A model generated the notes under the pieces. That model saw only the letters and a list, made by a program, of their open reading frames with translations, did not search any database and was not told where the DNA came from. Shown in pieces: positions 33,601 through 43,480 of a DNA stretch of 64,000 nt (its first letter is position 1; each line of letters starts with the position of its first letter). This DNA is from Macrocystis pyrifera (taxonomy: Eukaryota > Sar > Phaeophyceae > Laminariales > Laminariaceae). Position numbers and translations under genes: made by a program. The stretch spans positions 9,221,922-9,285,921 of the forward strand of contig JASSKH010000009.1 in assembly GCA_031763025.1 (NCBI GenBank). The letters run 5' to 3'.

Positions 33601-34377
33601 CTGGAGCACCGGCGACGGCTGGGACAGCTACTGGAGAGGGCGAATTTGAAGAGGCGGAGGCCTGAAGACCCTCCGGAGAGGAGGCAGAGACGGATGCTAC
33701 AGCCGCTGACGAGATCACCGGAGCTCCAACATCGACCTGTGAACAGTACGAGCAAACATAATATTACGAAGGGGCAACGTAGTAGCATAAACTGAGCAAA
33801 CAGAGCTAATAAATACAACATGGACGTGTGAACCAACGACCAACTATGGTACAAGGTGGTACAAAGGAGCAACGCAGTAGCATAAATTGAGCAAACTGAG
33901 ATGAGAAATACTGGCATACACGCAACACACATAAGAGACGTCTCAGTTCTGAGTGGTCGAAGCGGAGGAGTACTCGCCCAATCTGAGAAAAAAAGATCGG
34001 CGCACAACCGACGTAAAATATTTTTACTCTCGTGGAAACAGTCTGTCAGCAGAGTTCAATGAAGACAGAAGACAAAATACAAGGGATCAACACTTCAAAC
34101 CGTTCGAAAGCTGTTGCACTTACGTCCATCTCTGCATCGCTGTAGGTCGGCAGTTCTTCCACAGGGCGGTTGTCGAAAAGGTCGCGTCGTACTCGCCGCC
34201 GTCCGACATTGCCTCAGCCTCCGCAGGCTCGCCGCTAGGGCCCATCGCTTCCTCATCGAAGAGGCGAAGACACCCGGCAGAAAAAGTAACTCTGCGGCTT
34301 GGCTCATCTGGTGTTGCCGAGAGGGCTGCGCGAAGAGCAAGCGTCGGCGACGCGTAAGCGACTAGGCGGAAATATGT
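30619..34377 (-). CDS. Minus-strand copy of the duplicated gene of unknown function, 5'-truncated
   Basis: Exons on the minus strand: one ending at 34124 (EELPTYSDAEMD|GTAAGT); 33736-33136 (VDVGAPVISSAAVAS ... WPRSPNGTGKSGFIDDEAG ... KIRKLCGLV); 32721-32607 (MTGYVQKDSDRARHAFDSVG); 32453-32189 (GWVKDEARIEVTKKAFWGIC ... PQSSWVSPTNAQ ... EEVQREDIYN); and a last one from about 31023 to TAG at 30619 (FLRQIFFDTHPGS, then Ala/Ser/Pro-rich and an acidic end). Donors are GTAAGT, GTGAGG, GTGAGA and GTGAGT. Phases agree between the 33.1, 32.7 and 32.4-kb exons; an acceptor for the last exon was not found. A run of four G at 33185 is five in the plus copy, so one of them is shifted. The 5' exons are lost at 34377, where a retroelement starts. 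Function unknown; no known domain. Confidence 0.55.
31030..32185 (-). repeat. Intron made of a degenerate ACCGGCACTA repeat
   Basis: The plus strand shows AACCGGCACTA and variants (ACCGGCAGTA, CCGGCAATA, ACCGACACTA) more than 25 times at irregular 15-45 base spacing across about 1.1 kb, between the last two exons of the minus-strand gene. Confidence 0.65.
32694..34377 (-). repeat. Right arm of the large inverted duplication
   Basis: Reverse complement of 26690-28389. It ends at GGAAATATGTATG, where similarity to the plus arm stops and the retroelement Gag frame starts. Confidence 0.9.
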
Positions 34378-35457
34378 ATGTGGCACTTGCAAGGTGGCGG
34401 ATCTGAGGTGGCCCCGGGCAACAATGCAGAGGGCGAGGCACACCCCGGCCCAGCCCCGCCCGCGGGTATCGACGCCGTCCTACAACATCTGCAGGCCATA
34501 GTGGCGGGGCAGGACGCCCTCGGGGCACCTATCTCTCACATCGAGCAGGTACAAGCCCAGCAGCAGGCACAGCTGCAGCAGCCACGGCCGGTCCCACACC
34601 CAGCCCACCAGGGCCTCCAACCCGCAGGGGGCATTCTCGCGGGAGGGCAGCCTCTACTGGGAGGAGGGGGCTTAATCGCAGCTCAACCTATCCCCCCGCC
34701 CCAAGGACCCAGCGAGCAGGCTGCGCTCAGCGCGGCGGTAAAAGCCCATGGGAAAGTCACGTCGGACCTGTGGCAGTCCTGCGAAGGCCAAAAGTTCTAC
34801 GTGGCGCGCGGTTGCTTTCACGTGTCCGAGGGGATGTCCCACGGCCTCGTGTGTCACGTTCTGACGACGGTCGCCGGGGCATCGGACGACGCGGTGGAGC
34901 AGCTGCGCTCGCTGTCCGGCTTCCTGGTGCAAGACTTTTGCCCACCCGCGCCAGCGGACGAGGTACCAACGGACATGCCGGCTGAGATCCACTTCGGCAC
35001 TTTTATCGCCGCATTCATGGCCGTCCTCGAGTACGGGATGGAGGACGCCCCGGTGATGTGCACGCACACCGTCAGGACCGTAAGGGAGGCGCTAGGGAAG
35101 GTCGAGGGAGAACTTTGGGCGTATCTGCAGTTTCACCGCCTGGTCCTCGCCCCACACAACGCACAGGTGCGAGACGTCCTCGTACAGGCCATCAATGCGG
35201 ACATCAAGGATGCCATGTACAAGCTCGCCGTCGACGCAGCAGTCGTGCGGAGGCAGCATCCCCTGGTGCCACCTCCGCCGGGCGGCGGCCCTGAATTCCA
35301 GCCTCTCGCCTTCAAGCAGCAAAGGGCGCTCGTGGAGGAAGGCAGCACTAACAGTCTGGTCGTGCGATCGGAGATGTGGTCCCGCACCCGCGCGCCCGCA
35401 AAGGGCGGGGGGGCGGGGAAGCGTAAGATCCCCCCGGCGCCAACGGACGGAAGGTGA
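34378..35457 (+). CDS. Gag-like protein of the tyrosine-recombinase element
   Basis: 359 codons from ATG 34378 to TGA 35457. The ATG lies on the boundary with the inverted duplication, so the true start may differ. The N-terminal fifth is Pro/Gly/Gln-rich with a Gln-rich possible coiled coil (HIEQVQAQQQAQLQQ, about residues 57-71). The middle (about 115-320) is a mixed alpha-type region (KVTSDLWQSCEGQKFYV, LRSLSGFLVQDFCPP, CTHTVRTVREALGKVEGELW). This frame stops just before a Cys/His motif in another frame (NACPRPACPFDHH, about 35560-35605), which is usual at the end of Gag in such elements. A G homopolymer at 35408 or 35476 may explain the frame change. No direct homologue is recognised; the call rests on position. 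Confidence 0.6.
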   Translation: MWHLQGGGSEVAPGNNAEGEAHPGPAPPAGIDAVLQHLQAIVAGQDALGAPISHIEQVQAQQQAQLQQPRPVPHPAHQGLQPAGGILAGGQPLLGGGGLIAAQPIPPPQGPSEQAALSAAVKAHGKVTSDLWQSCEGQKFYVARGCFHVSEGMSHGLVCHVLTTVAGASDDAVEQLRSLSGFLVQDFCPPAPADEVPTDMPAEIHFGTFIAAFMAVLEYGMEDAPVMCTHTVRTVREALGKVEGELWAYLQFHRLVLAPHNAQVRDVLVQAINADIKDAMYKLAVDAAVVRRQHPLVPPPPGGGPEFQPLAFKQQRALVEEGSTNSLVVRSEMWSRTRAPAKGGGAGKRKIPPAPTDGR

Positions 35458-35777
35458 CGGGCGGGATGGGCTCGGGGGGGGCGGGGGGGACCTCCCCCAA
35501 GCCGCGGCCCGCCGCCCTGGGCAACCTACCCACCAACGCGTGGCGCTACGTGTGGAGCGGCAACGCCTGCCCCAGGCCCGCATGCCCGTTCGATCATCAT
35601 CTGGTCTCCCCAGCAGCCCGCGCGGGAGGGGCAGGCCAGGCGCGAAACACGTCCCTCCCACCTCCCCCCCCCCCCCCCCCCCCCCCCCCCGCCCCAGCAG
35701 TCGCAGGTCCTCGGCACCGGGGAGGGCGGCGCAGCCGGGGGGGGCGGGGGACGGCCGCCGAGCGTCGCGCGGTTTAG
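35454..35777 (+). pseudogene. Gag C-terminal Cys/His region in a shifted frame
   Basis: The frame overlapping the Gag stop encodes LPTNAWRYVWSGNACPRPAC followed by PFDHH, a C-x4-C-x3-HH pattern like the nucleic-acid-binding end of Gag. It then enters a run of about 28 C residues (35663-35692) translated as poly-Pro. It makes sense only as a continuation of the preceding Gag after a frameshift. Confidence 0.5.
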
Positions 35778-36430
35778 CCGGAATTACATCGGGGGCGGGA
35801 ACGGTACGGCCCCTTTGGGAGCCGGAGCGGGCAGGGGCGGTGGCGGCAACTGACAATACGGGCCCTGCCGCCAGGCAGGGCCGACCACGGGGGGGGGGGG
35901 GGGGGGCAGAAGGAGCAAGCACGTCTTTTGCTGACGCCTCGAGGTCCGTGGGACTTCACCACGTTCCCAAACCCGGATCGGTTTCGCCGGCCCTGTTTCA
36001 CGGTGAGTGTCTGACGCCAAACAGAGTGTGTGAAGACGAATTTCTCAGCGTAGAGTGTGATTGCGGGCCACGAACGGGTCGGTGGTTGAAAATGGAGGAC
36101 AGCAGCGCCGGCGGGTTCGTACTGCAGTGTCGGTGCGCCGCGAAGAAAGAAAAATAAAATAATAAAATGGAATAAAATCATCGTTGCTTCACCACCCTCT
36201 CCTCGCTAGAGCACTCAGACGCGTTGGTTCGTGACGGTAGCAGGATGAACACGAGTGAGCGCGCTACAGCCAAACTGCGAGGGCTTGGTCCCCCTCTTAT
36301 TTTTTTCCTCTTAGACATGACAACCGTGCGTAATCTACAGCTGCCCGAGGGCGAGGGCTTGGCCTCCCCGGGGGCTCGGTTCCCCCCGCCCGCGCGCGTG
36401 TCGACGTTCCGAACCGCGGACGGCTTACAC
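35778..36430. other. Between Gag and the minisatellite; no clear gene
   Basis: A frame ending at 36157 (HGECLTPNRVCEDEFLSVEC, DCGPRTGRWLK, CRCAAKKEK) is Cys-rich and may be a remnant of an element protein, but it passes through a G tract at 35890-35906 and cannot be assigned. Confidence 0.3.
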
Positions 36431-37198
36431 AACCGTCGCCTGAGTGCAAGGGCTAGGTTTCCTCGGGGCTAGGTTCCCTCGTTTGATCAACAGAACAAAG
36501 TTTTCACAGCCTGCAGCGGCTTGGGCGCCAGGGCTAGGTTCTCCCTCCCGCGAGTGTCGGTGGTGCCGACATCGCGAGAGGCTCATGCAGCTCGGGTGTC
36601 TGGTTACTTTTCGTGTCCAAGGGCTTGGTTCCCTACAAACCCACGTTTAGACGGGACAACAGTTTCACAGACTACAGCCGCTCGAGGGCGAGGGCTGGTT
36701 TCCCCAGAGCTAGGTTGTGAGAGACTCGTTCAGCCTACGTGGGCCCTCGTTTTTTCTCCGAGGGAAGGGTTCCCTCCTTTCCCCCCTTCAGACGAGACAA
36801 CCGCTCACACCGCGTCGCTGCTTGAGTGCGGGGGCTAGGTTCCCCAGGGCTAGGTTCCCCCTCCCGCGAGCGTCGGCCGTGCCGGCATCGCGCGGAGCGC
36901 TGTCAGATGTGTGGCGTTTGGTTCCGAGGGCTGGGTTCCCTCTTTTGCGCGTGTCGGCCGTACCGAGCCGCGGAAGTTCATACAACCGTCGCCAGCGCAC
37001 ACCGGTTAGATTCCCCGGGGCTTGGTTCCCCGTATTGCTAACAGAACAAAGTTTCACATCCTGCAGCTCTCAGAGTACGAGGGCTGGGTTCCCCTGGGCT
37101 AGGTTCCCCCTTCCGCGAGCGTCGGTAGTGCCGACATCGCGCGAGGCTCACGCAGCGCTGGGGTTTTTTTTCTGTTCGTTTTCGTTTCCGAGGGCTGG

Positions 37199-37231
<33 letters not shown>

Positions 37232-37740
37232 CGCAGACGGGACAACGGTTCACAATCGGCAGCCGTTCGAGTGCTAGGGCTAGGTTCCCTAGGCGTAGGC
37301 TGCGAGAGACTCGCTAGCCTAGGTGCGCTCGTTGTCCGAGGGCTGGGTTCCCTCCTTTTCCCCGGTCAGACGGTACAACAGTTCACACCTCGTAGCTGCT
37401 TGAGTGCGGGGGCTAGGTTCCCCAGGGCTAGGTTCCCCCTTCCGCGAGCGTCGGCCGGGCCGAGGTCGCGCGAGGCGCAGTCAGCTTTGGGTGTGTTTTC
37501 GGTTCCGAGGGCTAGGTTCCCTCTTTTCCCGTGCAGACGGGTCAACCGTTCATGGCCCGCAGCCGCTCGAGTACGAGGGTCGGGTCCCTTAGGGGGGGGT
37601 TCCTCTGCTGGCGAGCGTCGGCAGCGCCGACATCGCGGGGGGACTCATTCAGTTTGTTGAGGCGTCCGTTTCCGAGGGCCGGGTTCCCCTTTTGTTGTTT
37701 TCTTTTTCCTTCTTTTCGTGCGTCGACAGGGGGGGGTTCC
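36430..37740. repeat. GC-rich minisatellite inside the retroelement (AGGGCTAGGTTCCC)
   Basis: AGGGCT(A/G)GGTTCCC and close variants occur about 20 times, mixed with CCGCGAGCGTCGG(C/T)(C/A)GTGCCG and ACGGGACAACNGTTCACA. A higher-order period of about 575 bases is visible: AACAGAACAAAGTTTCACA recurs at 36490/37040, GTGAGAGACTCG / GCGAGAGACTCG at 36717/37298, GAGTGCGGGGGCTAGGTTCC at 36825/37403. A C tract fills 37200-37230. Confidence 0.8.
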
Positions 37741-38044
37741 CCCTTTTGTCCCCTTCCGACGGAGCCGGTAGGAGGGCCTGGGCACACCTCACCGCTCCGC
37801 GGGCGTATCCCGAACCAACACACACCAGAACACAAGACAGGAAACCGAGAACGAAAACATATACACAGAAGGACAGATAACTTCGGTACGGCAGCGATCT
37901 CCCAAACGTGCCGCAGCCGGAGCCAGAGGGCCGTAGTCCACCTTGCAGGCGGGCTCACCGTACGGACCCGGCGTACGCAGTTCGCGCCGTATTTCTTTCA
38001 TCCGAAACGTGGAATGCCAACAGAACCCGTACGCTCTCGAACAC

Positions 38045-39253
38045 ATGCACATGGCAGGATCGAAACAGTGGCCGCCGGAGCCGCGGCAGGGCGAAATGCG
38101 CCGGCCACGAGTAGTCAAGCACACGTTCGATCCGGTCGAGTCGCGGACAGGTAGCGGGTCAGCACGCTCGCGGCTTCCTGATGGGGAGTCGCTTCGTCGA
38201 CCGCAGACCGAACGCACGGTGCGGACCTGGCATACAGAAAAAGCCAACCTTGGTAAGGAAAACCTCGATGCACGCGCCAAGCAGGAATTGCTGTACAAGC
38301 TTGCCGACATTTGCACGGACCTGATGAGACACTACCGCGGCGTCGCGGGCGACGTGGCCAGGGCGCTGGGAGGGTCTCTCATAGCACCACTGGTAGAAGC
38401 CAAACAAATACAGCGGTATTTTGGTGAAACAAAAGGCTTTGGTGCCATTGATAAACTGATCACGATAGTTACCAGAGGGGTCCCGGTGCAGGCGGTACCC
38501 CACAGGCGGGGTCTGGAGCGCGCCCTACAGTATGGTAATCACCGCAGCGTCGCCGGGCACATGTCAGTGATCTGGGACAAGCTTTGTGAAGACGTAAGAC
38601 GCAAAAAATGCCTCGTGATAAAGAAAGCAGCCGCCCATGAAATCCCAAACCTACGCGTGTCACCGCTGGGAGCAGCCGTCACACACAAGGTTCGGATAAT
38701 TAGCGATTTCTCCTTCGAGACGCAGAACAGCAAGAGGAAGGGAGGATTGAATGCAGACACCGACTCGGCCAGCGTGCCTCCGTGCCTGTGCGCAGAGGCC
38801 CTTCCAAAATTCCTCGCGGAACTAGTCAATCTGCGAAAGAAATTCCCGACCAAGCGTATTCTGATGAGCAAGGCTGACGTGTCTGATGCCTTTCGCAACG
38901 TCAGAATAGTCCCCGACGAGGCTCACAATTTCTGCTACACGGTAGGGGAATTAGTGGTCATCGATTTCCGTTTGACGTTCGGTTGGTCAGGGTCCCCCGG
39001 CTTTTGGGGCGTGATGTCGGCAGCCGCCGAACACGCTCACTGTAACACCACGGTGGCGTCGGCCCAGGCACTGCAAGAAGGGACAGAAATGATGGATCAC
39101 ATGAAGGTGGTAGACCGTTGGGAAGAAGGAAACCCAACGACCGTACCCGCAGACGCAATAATTCGTGAGAACCGTGGGGGGGGGGAGTCGGACCCCTTCT
39201 TCGTTACCGTATACGTAGACGACTACTTGCTAATAAAAAGTGCAGCATTCTGA
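38045..39253 (+). pseudogene. Reverse transcriptase of the tyrosine-recombinase element
   Basis: About 400 codons from an ATG at 38045 (frame open further upstream). RT blocks are in order: HKVRIISDFSF (about residue 220), MSKADVSDAFRNVRI with the first catalytic Asp, RLTFGWSGSPGFWG, and VYVDDYLL with the catalytic DD pair. The LTFGWSGSPGFWG box and the following RNase H type fit DIRS-like RTs more than copia. The frame ends at TGA 39253, 20 residues after YVDD. One base fewer in the A run at about 39235 would join it to the frame that continues from 39240 (HSDVDSSALVASAS ... RLFWPGE), so a single-base frameshift is likely. Confidence 0.8.
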
Positions 39254-40367
39254 CGTGGACTCGTCCGCGTTAGTCGCCTCAGCCTCTCTCGCCTCCGATC
39301 ACGTACGCTTGTTCTGGCCGGGCGAGGCAGGCGCCACGCCGATCCTTGCATCCAAAAAGAGTACAGATTGGGATTCTAAGATTGACGCCCAGGGTTTCAC
39401 CATAAACTCGCACACCATGAGAATCTCCTTGACACGTGGAAAAACAGAAGCGATCAGAAGCCTCTTGGACGATCACTGGCCTACGCACAGACAACACGCC
39501 AAAGCAAAGGACGTCTTCAGTATGGCAGGGAAGCTCTGGAACCTGACATGTGTACTACGCGCCGGCAGGTATTTGGTGTGGAGACTGCTGAGGCTCACGG
39601 GGTTGCATGATGAGCGAAACCCTAGGAATCAGCACCGTGTGAGACTAGGCAGAGAGTTCCACGCCGATCTATACTCTTTTGATAGTGGGCGATAAAACGC
39701 AAGCTTCTGCAAGTAGGGGAGGCAATTAGTGCGCCCTGCTACACCGCGCTCATACGACCGGCCAAACGGCACGATCTATCCGATGCCAGTTCTGCAGCGG
39801 TCGGTGGGTACTGCGTCGAAAAGAAGGTTTTTTGGAGATACGATCTACCACCCGCACTAACGGCGGAACTGAAACGGAAGGCCGAAGAAGAGTGAAACGT
39901 GTACCATCACGATCAACTTGCTAGAGTTACTGCGGATGGTAGTGACAGCGTGGGTGGTGCTCGAATTGACTGGGGACAGACCAGTGTCGGTAGGCGATCC
40001 GATCGCGATGCGGGGCGACAACGTGGCCGCCATCACATGGGTTAATAAGTGCGGCGGGGCGAAAGACAGGAGGGCGTGTTTACTTATGAGAATGCTCGGC
40101 CGCCTCGAAATTAAGGGCGGATGGAGTCACGCGGCCAAGCACATACCTGGCGTGCAAAACACTTTAGCAGACGGCATATCGCGCTGGCCCCGAGCCGAGC
40201 TGGCAGAAAAAGTTAGGGAAGCGACGGGTAGTAACGACTGGGTGGAGCAGGATATCGGCCGCCAGGGGTCAAGGATTTTTGACGTCGTACTGGGAACCAA
40301 AAACGTTTCTAGCCGGCATGACGATCGGTTGTGGAAAATCATGGTCAACGGACAGGACTCGGTTTGA
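39240..40367 (+). pseudogene. RT thumb/connection and RNase H region, frameshifted
   Basis: Frame 39240-39695 continues RT (KSTDWDSKIDAQGFTINSHT, VFSMAGKLWNLTCVLRAGRY), then stops. The code resumes in another frame (SAAVGGYCVEKKVFWRYDLP) and after a further shift near 39893 reaches RNase H: INLLELLRMVV (Glu), IAMRGDNVAAITWVNK (Asp) and AKHIPGVQNTLADGISRWP (the H.PG..N..AD..SR box typical of DIRS and Ty3 types). At least three frame breaks separate YVDD from the end, so no full pol protein can be made. Confidence 0.75.
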
Positions 40368-40480
40368 TTTTGTGTGTACGGCACCCTGCTCGGACCATAC
40401 TGCACTCTCCCCCCCCCCTCGTTCCCCCCCGTTCACTCTACGTTTAACCGGTGGCGCCCACAGGAACAGGGCAAAGAAAA

Positions 40481-41545
40481 ATGGAGGATAAGAAAGAGGT
40501 GGCCCGTCTGGTGGAGACGCTGGCGCTCGGGTCGGTGGGAGAAAGTACCCAGAAAAATTGCCTCAGTAAGTAGAAGGTCTGGGTCGCGGAAAGGGCGGCG
40601 CAGGGCAAGCAGCCCTGGCTGCAACGTAATTCCGACAACCCTAACCTGGTGCTTTCGGAGTTGATGGAATTCATGGCGAGTCGGTGCTACGTGCACAACA
40701 ACCAGCAGTCCACCGTGAGGGGGTATCTTGCCGCTGTCAAGTTCTTCCATAAGATGTATGCAGGGTGGGAACTCCCCACCTCGCACTGCATGATTGTTGC
40801 CGTGGGAAAAGGGATTGACCGCGCGCACGGTGCCGCGCAAAAACCCGCGCAGGTTAGGTTGCCACTGACCTGGTCCATTTTAGCCCATGGTAAGCAAGTA
40901 GTCACAAGTATGGCAGACGGGGGGAAGGTCATGTAGTTGAGTCTTGCGTTGTCGTACTTCCTGCTGTGTCGCGCGTCGGAGTTATGGGCTTACGCGAACG
41001 GAAAAGTGCATCCCGAGTTTCGTCTGACGCGAAACTGTCTCACTTTCTTTCGAGAGGGAGTTCAGGTCGCGATGGAAAACAGATCGATCGCGGACTCGGT
41101 ACAGGTGCGGTTCGTCGCGTCGAAGACTGACCAGAAGAGGGCGGGGTGCACGATTACTCGAACGCGTGTAGCAAAAGCGGGCGATTCCGGCGAGGGTCCA
41201 GTGGGCGCTTTCGAGGTGCTGCTGGACCTCCTCGCCGTTCACCCGCTGCTTCCGGAAGGGTCACCCTTGACTGTTAGGGGTACGCCAGACGGGTGGAAAC
41301 CGTTCGCGCGGACGGAAGCTGTAGCAGCGTTGAGATTCATGATCGGGAGTAGCGGGAGAGACCCGGCGCAGTACGCGCTACACTCGGGAAAAATCGGGGG
41401 TGCAACCCAGTTGGCTGCGCAAGGGGTGCCAGAGCTGCAAATTCAGCGCGCAGGCAGATGGAAGTCGCGAGCGTTCATGACGTATGTGCGGGAGGCGGGG
41501 GAAGGGGCAGAATCTGTCTCCGTCGCACTCGCGCAATCGGGGTAG
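40481..41545 (+). pseudogene. Tyrosine recombinase (phage-integrase type), two stops
   Basis: 354 codons in one frame from ATG 40481 to TAG 41543-41545, broken by TAG at 40571 and 40934. The N-terminal SAM-like part (HNNQQSTVRGYLAAVKFFHK) is followed by the catalytic domain: Arg I in SYFLLCRASELWAY, box II ALHSGKIGGATQLAAQG, and the Tyr region GRWKSRAFMTYVREA. Box II normally reads H-x-x-R; here it is H-S-G-K, so the second catalytic Arg is Lys. Tyrosine recombinases integrate DIRS-type circular DNA by cleaving through the Tyr. The two stops could each come from a G-to-A change (TGG or CAG codons are possible sources, not provable here). Inactive as read. Confidence 0.8.
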
Positions 41546-41610
41546 ATCGGATAACGGGCTAGGGTACGAGTAACCCGGGACGTATAATTAATGATCAGGC
41601 TGGCCTTATG

Positions 41611-41840
41611 GTGCGAGATGTTACTTTGCCCCGCAGGGGAAGACGCGAGGCATAAGCTGCGGGTTAGCCGGTCTCATTGATCTTCGTGGGGTTTTCATAG
41701 TGGGTAAAATTAACAGGGACCCCACGACGGGTCCAGGGGTTTGGTGGCGGGTTTGCCACACCACTGGCAGGCCTTTTTAGCACGTCGGCGAACGTGCCTT
41801 GCCTGCAGTAGAAAAAAACTGATCCGAGAATTCTTGAGCT
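41611..41840 (+). repeat. Direct repeat B1 at the 3' side of the element
   Basis: GTGCGAGATGTTACTTTGCC to CCGAGAATTCTTGAGCT; recurs at 42222-42462 with a few substitutions and small insertions. It contains a palindrome-like GTGGCGGGTTTGCCACACCAC. Confidence 0.85.
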
Positions 41841-42221
41841 AAAACAAAATGTAGGTTTCCGTAGGAAACTGGCGTTTGTGAGGCAGGTTGAATTCGAGCA
41901 ACGGAATAGTTTGAATTAGGCCGACGTACAAGGCTGCGACGCACTCGTCCAGACTCCAGTCGGCGTAAGACAGCGGAGGCAACGAGCTAGGAGCACGTCG
42001 GAACGGACGAAGGAGAGAGCTGGGTCGTTCTGTCGCAGGTGGTGGTATCGTAGTATCACAACCTTCGCGTGGTAGAAGACAGCGAGACCAACTGGATCGA
42101 TCGACTTTCCCACCCGCCCGCCCTGTCGCTCAAGGGAGGGGGGGAATCAGGTTGCAACAAGTCGGTGTGATTGTTGGGGCTGTATGTAGCTGCAGGAGGT
42201 AATAAGTAGGACGGAGTGTTG
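41841..42221. other. Segment between the two direct repeats
   Basis: By analogy with Ngaro elements this would be the A2 segment, whose partner A1 should stand at the 5' end. No partner was found inside the window. No coding region. Confidence 0.4.
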
Positions 42222-42462
42222 GTGTGAGATGTTACTTTGCCCCGCAGGGGAAGACGCGGGGCATAAGCTGCGGGTTAGCCGGTCTCATTATTAATCATTA
42301 ATCTTCGTGGGGTTTTCGTAGTGGATAAAATTAACAGGAACCCCACGACGGGTCCAGGGGTTTGGTGGCGGGTTTGCCACACCACTGGCAGGCTTTTTAG
42401 CACGTCGGCGAACGTGCCTTGCCTGCAGTAGAAAAAAAGACTAATCCGAGAATTCTTGAGCT
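42222..42462 (+). repeat. Direct repeat B2 at the 3' side of the element
   Basis: Second copy of the 230-base repeat, 241 bases because of the insertion ATTAATCATTA near 42290. Taken as the right end of the element. Confidence 0.8.
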
Positions 42463-42750
42463 ATATCAAACGGTATCGTTCGGGTTTAAGACAATTTTTT
42501 AGTAGTGGGGCCTGGGGGAGGCGAAAAAAGAGGAGAGGGAAACATGTCCAAGGCTTGCGCAGGCATTCTCGATACGGGTCGCTCAAGTTTTCGAGTTTTG
42601 TGTTGTTGCCGGTGCCATGGATGTGCTCTCTGCTGCGACGCCACCACGAGCGCTGTAGTTGGAACCTCGCCGTGAAACTAGCCACATTCGAAAGATCTTG
42701 TGTCGAGCTATATCACAGGCATTTAAATCACCTCAATTCGTCGGAGCATG
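42463..42750. other. Unassigned, no gene seen
   Basis: GAGCTATATCA occurs at 42457 and again (with C) near 42706, but no element end could be proven. Confidence 0.3.
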
Positions 42751-43040
42751 TGGGATATTTTGTAAGAAACTAAGAAAGCACGTCAGCTGTGAGTTCAACC
42801 GATCGGCAGATCGGTCGATACTCAACTTTGCAAGCTGCGTGAACCGCGCGCGTTTTCCATTATTTCCCTCGCGATTGACAACTGGCCAGAGACTCCCCCC
42901 TGGATGCCACCAGGGTCGACGAGACGATAATACTTGCAGCTGGTTCGATTTCCAATTGATTTCGGCCAGTACCATTTCGCGCACTGAAACAGCAGATCGA
43001 CACGTGAGGGCCGGGGTACGCAAGACAGTCGAAAGTTGGT
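42751..43040 (+). repeat. R repeat, uninterrupted copy 2
   Basis: TGGGATATTTTGTAAGAAAC to GTCGAAAGTTGG, about 289 bases, directly followed by the next copy. It carries the intact GACAACTGGCCAGAGACTCC that the copia element split at 18.7/23.7 kb. Confidence 0.85.
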
Positions 43041-43480
43041 GGGATATTTTATAAGAAACTAAGAAAGCACGTCAGCTGTGAGTTCAACCGATCGGCAGAT
43101 CGATCGATACTCAACTTTGCAAGCTGCGTGAACCGCCCGCGTTTTCCATTATTTCCCTCGCGATTGACTACTGGCCTGAGACTTCCCTGGATGCCACCAG
43201 GGTCGACGAGACGATAATACTTACAGCTGGTTCGATTTCCAATTGATTTCGGCCAGTACCATTTCGCGCACTGAAACAGCAGATCGACACGTGAGGGCCG
43301 AGGTACACAAGACGGTCGAAAGTTGGTTTACAGCAGTTCACACGTGACATACACACCAAGACACCGGAAAATTTTAATACTCCCTGTAAATGTTGCAGCA
43401 TTTATAAATGGCGCCCTTTATTACGCAGCTTGCAAAGTTGAGCATCAACTATTTGATCAGTCGAACTCACAGCTGACGGA
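43041..43480 (+). repeat. R repeat, copy 3, plus S-type end
   Basis: Head-to-tail with copy 2 and extending further, to ACACCGGAAAATTTTAATAC and TGTTGCAGCATTTATAAA. It then holds the S block TTACGCAGCTTGCAAAGTTG ... AACTCACAGCTGACGG, also found in the 17.5-18.6 kb foldback complex. Confidence 0.8.

Larger units (their letters stand above)
34379..42462 (+). mobile_element. Tyrosine-recombinase (DIRS/Ngaro-type) retrotransposon, degenerate
   Basis: In order: a Gag-like frame (34378-35457) with a Cys/His segment just after it; a GC-rich minisatellite (36430-37740); RT (38045-39253); RNase H (39693-40367); a tyrosine recombinase (40481-41545); then two direct repeats (41611-41840, 42222-42462). 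RT plus RNase H plus tyrosine recombinase without a DDE integrase defines the DIRS order. Direct repeats at the 3' side separated by about 380 bases resemble the B1-A2-B2 end of Ngaro/PAT elements with split direct repeats. The matching A1 repeat expected at the 5' end was not found, so the 5' end may be missing or its boundary misplaced. Several frameshifts and stops show that this copy is inactive. Confidence 0.75.
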
